Shown: one piece after another, positions 58,762 to 64,000 of the stretch
How positions within the stretch are numbered: position 1 is the stretch's first letter
Layout of the letters: each line of letters starts with the position of its first letter
Source: JAGWBG01 sp034421095
GTDB taxonomy: Bacteria > Chloroflexota > Dehalococcoidia > Lucifugimonadales > JAGWBF01
DNA length: 64,000 nt
Assembly (NCBI GenBank): GCA_034421095.1
Contig: DAOUKR010000032.1
Coordinates: 1 to 64,000 of the forward strand
Direction: 5' to 3'
The notes under the pieces: model-generated
Databases searched by the model: none
Seen by the model: the letters and a program-made list of their open reading frames with translations, nothing else
What the model was told of the DNA's origin: nothing
Translations under genes and position numbers: made by a program

Positions 58762-59919
58762 ATGAAGTTCGGACTCGCATACGAGATGCAGCGCCCCGTC
58801 CCGGATGACCACGCTGTAATCGAGGAGACCCTTGAACAGATTATTCTGGCCGATGAGTTGGGATGGGACTACGTCTGGTTCGTGGAGCACCATTTTCTCA
58901 CGGGCTTCTCTATGTCCCCCTGCCCGGAGGTCATGTACGGGGCGCTCAGCAGGCTCACCAAGAGGATAAGGCTGGGCTTCGGCGTCGTAATTCTCCCCTA
59001 CCACCATCCGGTACGGGTTGCTGAGCGGGTGGCCATGGTAGACCACCTCTCCAATGGCCGGGTCGAGTTCGGCACGGGCAGGTCTGCTGCATACGAACAG
59101 ATGGGTATGGGCATAGACCCAAGGGACACCCGCGAGATGTGGGAGGAGTCCCTTACGATGGTCCCCAAGATATGGGAGTCGGATACTTTCGAGTGGGAAG
59201 GCCGTTTCTGGAACGTACCCCCACGCCAGGTCCTGCCCAAGCCTTACCAGAAACCCCATCCTCCCATCTGGGTGGCCGCCCTTCAGCCCTCGACCTATGA
59301 GTTGGCGGCCCAAAAGGGCATCGGAGTGATGGCCCTGGGAATAAGCGCCCCTTCCATACTGGAGCCTCACATCAAGGCCTATAGGGAAAACGTAAAGAAG
59401 GCAAAACCTGTCGGCCAGTATGTCAACAACCAGTGGCTAAGCGCTACTATGGGATATTGCGACTTTGACAACCGGGAGGCGCGAGAGCTATGCGCCCAAT
59501 CCCTCAAGACCTTCTTCGGCCCGGATAAGCCCTATCTCCAGGACCAGAAGGATCTCTATGAGAAGCTAGTGGAGCAGTGGGGCGGTGTGCCCGACCACCT
59601 GAGGCAGAACTTCTCCCGTTACATTGAGCAGGATGACAGCCAGGAAGTTGTTGACCTGTCCGGTGGAGCAGCCATCGCCCAACAGGCCTGGAGAGAGTTG
59701 GACGCCGATACCCTGGTGGAGCGAGGGGTCATTGTGGCCGGAGACCCGGAGAGCTGTATCAAGGCTGTCAAGCTGCACGAGGAGACGGGCGTTGACCAGC
59801 TCCAGTTCCTGATGGCCACGGAGACGATACCCCACGAAAAGGTGATGAAGTCCATAGAGATGTTCGGAAAGCACGTGATACCAGAGTTCAAGAAGACGAG
59901 GGAAGTAGCCAAGACCTAG
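58762..59919 (+). CDS. LLM-class flavin-dependent oxidoreductase
   Basis: Luciferase-like monooxygenase of 385 residues, paralogous in family to the gene at 45630. The N-terminal MKFGLAYEMQRPV, WFVEHHF and the RIRLGFGVVILPYHHPVRVAERVAMVDHLSNGRVEFGTGR stretch are hallmarks. ATG at 58762 follows GGAGG. It precedes the GMC oxidoreductase gene by 11 bases. It probably oxidises a small organic substrate with reduced flavin; the substrate is unknown. Confidence 0.9.
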   Translation: MKFGLAYEMQRPVPDDHAVIEETLEQIILADELGWDYVWFVEHHFLTGFSMSPCPEVMYGALSRLTKRIRLGFGVVILPYHHPVRVAERVAMVDHLSNGRVEFGTGRSAAYEQMGMGIDPRDTREMWEESLTMVPKIWESDTFEWEGRFWNVPPRQVLPKPYQKPHPPIWVAALQPSTYELAAQKGIGVMALGISAPSILEPHIKAYRENVKKAKPVGQYVNNQWLSATMGYCDFDNREARELCAQSLKTFFGPDKPYLQDQKDLYEKLVEQWGGVPDHLRQNFSRYIEQDDSQEVVDLSGGAAIAQQAWRELDADTLVERGVIVAGDPESCIKAVKLHEETGVDQLQFLMATETIPHEKVMKSIEMFGKHVIPEFKKTREVAKT

Positions 59920-59930
59920 AGGTGTGTTGC

Positions 59931-61463
59931 ATGAAATACGACGTGATTATAGTGGGAGCCGGGTCTGCGGGTTGTGCCCTGGCCACACGTCTGTCGGAGG
60001 ACCCTGAGCGCTCGGTGCTGCTTCTGGAGGCAGGTCCGGACTACCCGGACCTGCAACAGACCCCCGATGAGTTGAAAAACGGCAACAGCAGCGTCTCTTC
60101 TATGGCGGAATCCCTCCACAGGTGGGAATTCCAGAGCATAGCAACCCCCCAGCAAACCGAGCCTATGCGAATCGTGCGAGGCAAAGCAGTCGGAGGCTCC
60201 AGCGCCGTCAACGGCCAGGTATTCCTCCGGGGAGACCCCGTGGACTACGACATCTGGGCCTCCCTGGGCAACCATGAGTGGTCCTATCTGAAGGTATTGC
60301 CCTATTTCAGAAAGCTGGAAACGGATACCGACTTCCGAGGTGACTTTCACGGTACTGAAGGCCCAATACCCGTTCGGCGGCACAAGCGAGAGACCTGGCT
60401 GCCCTTTCAGGAGGCCTTCTACCAGGCCTGCCTGCAAGCCGGGTTTCCCGATGACCAGGACATGAACCGTCCCGGGTCTACCGGAGTGGGTCCCGTGCCC
60501 ATGAACAATCCCAACGGCATCCGCATGAGCACGGCCCTGACCTACGTCAACCCCAACCGCTATAGACTCAACCTGACTGTCAGGGGCAACGCGCTGGCCC
60601 GGCGCATTCTGTTCGACGGCAAGCGAGCGACGGGTGTGGAAGTGGAGAGCGGGGGAGAGATATTCGTGGTAGAGGGGGAGGAAATCGTACTGAGCGCCGG
60701 GGGCATCAAGTCTCCTCATTTGCTGTTGCTGTCGGGAGTGGGGCCGGCGGACCATCTGAGCAGTCTTGGTATTCCCGTGGTGAATGACCTGCCGGGAGTG
60801 GGCCAGAACATGAGAGACCACCCGATGGTAGCGGTACAGTTGAAACTCCGCGAGGACTTCAAGATTGGCGCCGACATGGCAAGGCTCCAAACAATCCTCC
60901 GCTACACCTCCATCGGCTCAGGCACTCGCAACGACATGCAAATCATGCCGTCCTACTCGGCGTTTCTGACTCCTGACGACCGCATTGAAATAGAGGAAGC
61001 GCACTTGAGCTGTATGCTGGAGTTGGCCCTTAGCTCCGGCGAGCTACGTCTCACTTCCACGGACCCTCACACACAGCCGCACCTGGACTACCGATACCTG
61101 GTGGACCCCATGGACCGACAGAGGATGCGGGAGGCCGTGCGGCTGTGCATCCGACTGCTGGAGCACGATGCGTTCGGGGATATGATTGCCGAGAGGACAG
61201 ACCCCACAGACCGGGACCTGGAATCGGATGAGGCGCTGGACGCCTGGGTACTGAGGACAGTGGGCACCAACTATCATAGCGCCGGCACCTGCAAGATGGG
61301 ACCGGAGTCGGACCCGATGGCGGTGGTTGACCAGTTTTGCCGGGTGCACGGGCTGGAGGGGCTTCGTGTAGTGGACCTGTCCATCTGCCCTAACGTAGTC
61401 CGTGCCAACACCAACGCGACGGCAATAATGATTGGCGAACGCGCAGCCGATTTACTCAGATGA
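59931..61463 (+). CDS. GMC-family FAD oxidoreductase
   Basis: FAD enzyme of 510 residues. The N-terminal VIIVGAGSAGCALATRL binds FAD. GGSSAVNGQVFLRGDPVDYD and LLLSGVGPADHL are GMC signatures. The catalytic His is in NYHSAGTCKMG; NATAIMIGERAADLL ends the protein. It oxidises an alcohol or sugar, for example choline- or polyethylene-glycol-dehydrogenase-like. ATG at 59931. It is coupled to the LLM gene. Confidence 0.92.
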   Translation: MKYDVIIVGAGSAGCALATRLSEDPERSVLLLEAGPDYPDLQQTPDELKNGNSSVSSMAESLHRWEFQSIATPQQTEPMRIVRGKAVGGSSAVNGQVFLRGDPVDYDIWASLGNHEWSYLKVLPYFRKLETDTDFRGDFHGTEGPIPVRRHKRETWLPFQEAFYQACLQAGFPDDQDMNRPGSTGVGPVPMNNPNGIRMSTALTYVNPNRYRLNLTVRGNALARRILFDGKRATGVEVESGGEIFVVEGEEIVLSAGGIKSPHLLLLSGVGPADHLSSLGIPVVNDLPGVGQNMRDHPMVAVQLKLREDFKIGADMARLQTILRYTSIGSGTRNDMQIMPSYSAFLTPDDRIEIEEAHLSCMLELALSSGELRLTSTDPHTQPHLDYRYLVDPMDRQRMREAVRLCIRLLEHDAFGDMIAERTDPTDRDLESDEALDAWVLRTVGTNYHSAGTCKMGPESDPMAVVDQFCRVHGLEGLRVVDLSICPNVVRANTNATAIMIGERAADLLR

Positions 61464-61485
61464 CACTGAAGCGTCCCGGCTTTCT

Positions 61486-61956
61486 CTACGTCTCCCTGTA
61501 CATGCGGCCCAGCTTGCGAACGTCGTCAAGCAGCCTTGGGTCGAAGGGCTTCATCAGGTTGGCGCTGGATTTCGGGTCGTGGGACTCAGGCCCGACCAGG
61601 TGATAGATAGCGGGGTTGGTGTAGTAGCCGTTGTAGGTCTGCTGTACCAGGGCGCTGAAGAAGTCGGGGTGTTCTTGCTCCACCTGCCGGAGCACCCGGT
61701 CCTTCTCATCGGTAGACAGGCTTCCAAATCCTTTGCCATGTGCCCTGCTCGTGGCTATCTCTATCTGGGCCAGACCATGCAGAAAAAGGGACGTCAGCGC
61801 GGGCGACTCCCCCACGACCCTGTCCAGATGCTCGACCACTCCCAGGTCTCCGGCCCCCGGGAACTCACCTTCGGCGGGCACTATGCGGTTTATCACGTCC
61901 TTTAACAGAGTCTCCTGGGACCGGGTAAACACCCGGCCCCCGCCATCATCCGCCAT
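61486..61956 (-). CDS. Gluconate 2-dehydrogenase subunit 3-like protein
   Basis: Protein of 156 residues resembling subunit 3 of gluconate/GMC-type dehydrogenases (LLKDVINRIVPAEGEFPGAGDLG at the start, FFSALVQQTYNGYYTNP in the middle). Such subunits usually join a GMC enzyme and bear a Tat signal; no clear signal is seen here. ATG at 61956 with AAGGGGG is preferred over 61980. It is convergent to the GMC gene rather than co-directional. Confidence 0.8.
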   Translation of the reverse strand: MADDGGGRVFTRSQETLLKDVINRIVPAEGEFPGAGDLGVVEHLDRVVGESPALTSLFLHGLAQIEIATSRAHGKGFGSLSTDEKDRVLRQVEQEHPDFFSALVQQTYNGYYTNPAIYHLVGPESHDPKSSANLMKPFDPRLLDDVRKLGRMYRET

Positions 61957-61984
61957 GACGACACCCCCTTCTTCATACATACGG

Positions 61985-62752
61985 CTACTGCACTACCATG
62001 CCACCATCCACGGACATGGTATGCCCGGTCACGAAGGAGGCAGCATCTGAGCATAGCCACACCACGGCCTCTGCAATCTCTTCCGGGGTCCCCAACCTAC
62101 CGACCGGCTCCCACCTTACGATTTGCTCTTCGTTGATTTCCGGGTTATTGGCCACAAAGCGCTGGAGCATCGGTGTGTTAACAACGCCGGGACACACCGC
62201 ATTGACCCTGATTCCTCTTCTGGCGTATTCCAGTGCGGCGACCTTTGTCAGCCCGGCTACTCCATGCTTGCTGGCAACGTAGGAGGGCTGCCCACGGATG
62301 CCGATTAGTCCGGCGGCCGACGAGGTGTTGACGATGGCCCCACCGCCCTGCTGTAACATTTGGGAAATCTCATGTTTCATACACAACCACACGCCCGTAA
62401 GGTTGAGGCCGATGACCCGGTCCCATTCGTCCTCGGGGTATTCGTGGGTCCTGGCTATAGCCCCCTCGGTCCCGGCATTGTTGTGGGCGCAGTCCAACCG
62501 TCCATAGGTCTCAACTGCCGCCTTTATCATCGCTTCCACGTCATCCGTACTGGATACGTCGGTTCTCACGAAGATGGCCTCTCCACCTGAGTCTTGAATG
62601 GTGCGTACCGTGCTCTGCCCGTCTTCGACCGCCACGTCGGCAACGACTACTTTGGCCCCCTCCCTGGCAAAGACCAGCGCGGTCGCCCTACCTATGCCCG
62701 AACCCCCGCCGGTTACCAGAGCAACCTTATCTTTCAGCGTACCTGACATCAC
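61985..62752 (-). CDS. Short-chain dehydrogenase/reductase
   Basis: SDR of 255 residues with GGGSGIGRATALVFAREG, NNAGTEG, NTSSAAG, YVASK and FVTGHTMSVDGG. The substrate is unknown. It precedes the subunit-3-like gene by about 28 bases on the minus strand. An ATG pair lies at 62752/62749, and GGAGG precedes it. Confidence 0.9.
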   Translation of the reverse strand: MMSGTLKDKVALVTGGGSGIGRATALVFAREGAKVVVADVAVEDGQSTVRTIQDSGGEAIFVRTDVSSTDDVEAMIKAAVETYGRLDCAHNNAGTEGAIARTHEYPEDEWDRVIGLNLTGVWLCMKHEISQMLQQGGGAIVNTSSAAGLIGIRGQPSYVASKHGVAGLTKVAALEYARRGIRVNAVCPGVVNTPMLQRFVANNPEINEEQIVRWEPVGRLGTPEEIAEAVVWLCSDAASFVTGHTMSVDGGMVVQ

Positions 62753-63247
62753 AACGCCTCCTTGATTTTTGCACCCTTTGGATAGCCGGGACAGCGCACC
62801 TATTTGAAAAAGACTTCTATGCCATCGCCATCCCGGAGAACGTAGCTTCTGAAAGTCCTCCCGGGTCTCAGGCTGACGGTTCTGTGCGGCGGCTTGGCAC
62901 TGCCGCGGGGTTTACGGGCGTGGGGTCAGCCCCCAGAGTCAGTGAGAAGGACGTCGAAAGGAGGAAGGGCAAGTGGAGGAGCCAATATTTTCATTCAACT
63001 CACTGAATACCATGTCAAGATAGGGGCTACGCCCGACTAGGGCCTTTAGATTTCCAAGAATTCACCCGTCATTCCCGTGAAAACGGGAATCTATATCCTG
63101 GTATACTGGACTCCCGCTTTCGCGGGAGTGACGGAAATTACCTACAATATAGAAGAATCGAAAGACCCTGCACACCCGGCAGTGCATAATACAATACTCG
63201 TGGCCGTATGCAGTGTCAACCTCGCCTCTTTATGTGACTCATGGGAG
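62753..63247. repeat. Intergenic region with a palindromic repeat
   Basis: No gene is seen in 495 bases. From 63069 to 63134, TTCCCGT-GAAA-ACGGGAA and CTCCCGC-TTTC-GCGGGAG hairpins are enclosed by TCATTCCCG/CGGGAGTGA ends. The end matches the inverse of 155-170. Short in-frame readings over it are repeat-derived and not genes. Confidence 0.7.
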
Positions 63248-64000
63248 TCAGCCCAGCAGCACGTTGTCTATGAGGCGGGTCCTCCCCATACGGACGGCCA
63301 CCGAGACCATGACAGGCTGCCCGATGGTGTCTATCTCTTCAAGGCTGGATGAGTCGGCCACGCTCACATAGTCTATCTTCTCAATAAGAGGTTCCTGCTC
63401 AAGGGTACTTCGCACCCGGCTGCGCAGGCTCTCCCCTCTCCTCTCACCATCTTCCCAGAGCTTCCGGGCCTGGCACAGGGCACTGTAGATAAGGGGGGCC
63501 GCTCTCCGCTGCTCCGGGGTCAGATACACGTTGCGGCTACTAAGGGCGAGGCCGTCCGCCTCTCTCACCGTGGGGACCACCACTATATCTATGCCCATGT
63601 CCAGGTCGGCCGCCATCCGCTTTACCACTGCCACTTGCTGGCCGTCCTTCTGGCCGAAGTAGGCCCTGTCGGGCTGTACGACATTGAAGAGCTTGGCGAC
63701 CACGGTAGCCACGCCTCGGAAGTGGCCGGGCCGGTGCTCTCCCTCAAGGCGCTGTGACTGACTGCCTACCTCAATCCAGGTATCGAAACCCGGGGGATAT
63801 ATGTCCTCCGGTGACGGCGTAAAGACCAGGTCCGCTCCCTCGGCCCTCAGAAGGGACAAGTCGCGGTCCATGTCCCTGGGGTAGGTGGTGAAGTCCTCGT
63901 TGGGACCGAACTGGGACGGGTTGACGAATATACTCGCAGCTATTGTGTCGTTCTCCCCTCGTGCGCGACGCACCAAGGCCAGGTGTCCCTCGTGTAGATA
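63248..64000 (-). CDS. panC: Pantoate-beta-alanine ligase, truncated at the window edge
   Basis: C-terminal 250 residues of pantothenate synthetase. The first visible residues YLHEGHLALV belong to the N-terminal GxLHxGH motif (ATP-binding). IFVNPSQFGPNEDFTTYPRD and QKDGQQVAVVKRMAADLDM follow. EGEHRPGHFRGVATVV and SSRNVYL complete the match. It ligates pantoate and beta-alanine with ATP for CoA synthesis. The true start is beyond 64000; no truncation within the visible part. Confidence 0.95.
   Translation of the reverse strand, partial: YLHEGHLALVRRARGENDTIAASIFVNPSQFGPNEDFTTYPRDMDRDLSLLRAEGADLVFTPSPEDIYPPGFDTWIEVGSQSQRLEGEHRPGHFRGVATVVAKLFNVVQPDRAYFGQKDGQQVAVVKRMAADLDMGIDIVVVPTVREADGLALSSRNVYLTPEQRRAAPLIYSALCQARKLWEDGERRGESLRSRVRSTLEQEPLIEKIDYVSVADSSSLEEIDTIGQPVMVSVAVRMGRTRLIDNVLLG

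Noticed and set aside
63077..63352. Small gene on the plus strand
   Set aside because: The frame starts in a palindromic repeat and runs over the 3' end of panC; no ribosome site.

Overview
The window reads as a chromosomal segment from a free-living bacterium, most likely a Chloroflexota member of the Dehalococcoidia/SAR202 type. The grounds are inference from content. Two lipoproteins carry Thr-Pro-rich linkers after the lipobox. Enzyme families typical of that group recur: four SDRs, two LLM flavin oxidoreductases, two amidohydrolases, a CaiB/BaiF CoA-transferase, a form II CoxL, and two thiolase plus DUF35 pairs. Palindromic repeats are scattered between genes. Many genes start with GTG or TTG, and many have clear AGGAGG-type ribosome binding sites. 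No rRNA and no CRISPR array were seen. One tRNA, tRNA-Arg(TCT), is present.

Layout. 0-4.4 kb (minus): a peptide/nickel-type ABC importer (binding lipoprotein and two permeases) without ATPase genes, ending beside what may be a transposase start at the window edge. 4.7-10.5 kb (plus): amidohydrolase, nitroreductase, DUF1800 protein, NHL-repeat protein, membrane protein and YceI lipoprotein. 10.5-15.2 kb (plus): queG, cupin, ornithine cyclodeaminase-like gene and ilvD. 15.3-20.4 kb (plus): tldD flanked by two PaREP1 paralogues, then rmuC and a second TldD/PmbA protein. 20.5-21.8 kb: a DUF6978-like gene broken by an amber codon and a DUF1828 gene. 21.8-25.2 kb (minus): M24 peptidase, atypical SDR and CoA-transferase. 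25.6-30.6 kb (plus): coxL form II, coxD-like MoxR, a hicBA pair and coxE-like VWA. 30.9-35.6 kb: class III aminotransferase (plus), then amidase, orphan hicB, thiolase and DUF35 (minus). 35.8-38.8 kb: an Asp23/Gls24 envelope-stress operon with a divergent TetR gene. 38.8-41.2 kb (minus): Nudix hydrolase, SDR and amidohydrolase. 41.3-43.4 kb (minus): a Septu-like ATPase plus HNH pair. 43.7-49.9 kb: Cys-less thiolase homologue, DUF35, LLM oxidoreductase, NTF2-like, dienelactone hydrolase, DUF6295-like and SMP-30. 50-55.4 kb: Ca/Na exchanger, SDR, repeat-bearing PH-like membrane protein and a two-component system. 55.5-58.7 kb: an accessory islet beside tRNA-Arg, holding a TumE-type toxin-antitoxin pair, DUF2283, a PD-(D/E)XK protein, a NYN RNase and a candidate small RNA. 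58.7-62.8 kb: LLM, GMC oxidoreductase, gluconate-dehydrogenase subunit-3-like gene and SDR. The right edge holds most of panC.

Functionally the metabolic genes suggest a heterotroph degrading oxygenated, carboxylated or cyclic organics through CoA thioesters, flavin oxidation and alcohol/aldehyde oxidation. Specific substrates cannot be read from the sequence. The items most worth a second look are the promoter-hairpin-terminator unit beside the NYN gene (58287-58381), the paired TetR operators in front of the Asp23 operon, the Septu-like pair, and the tldD/PaREP1/rmuC block.
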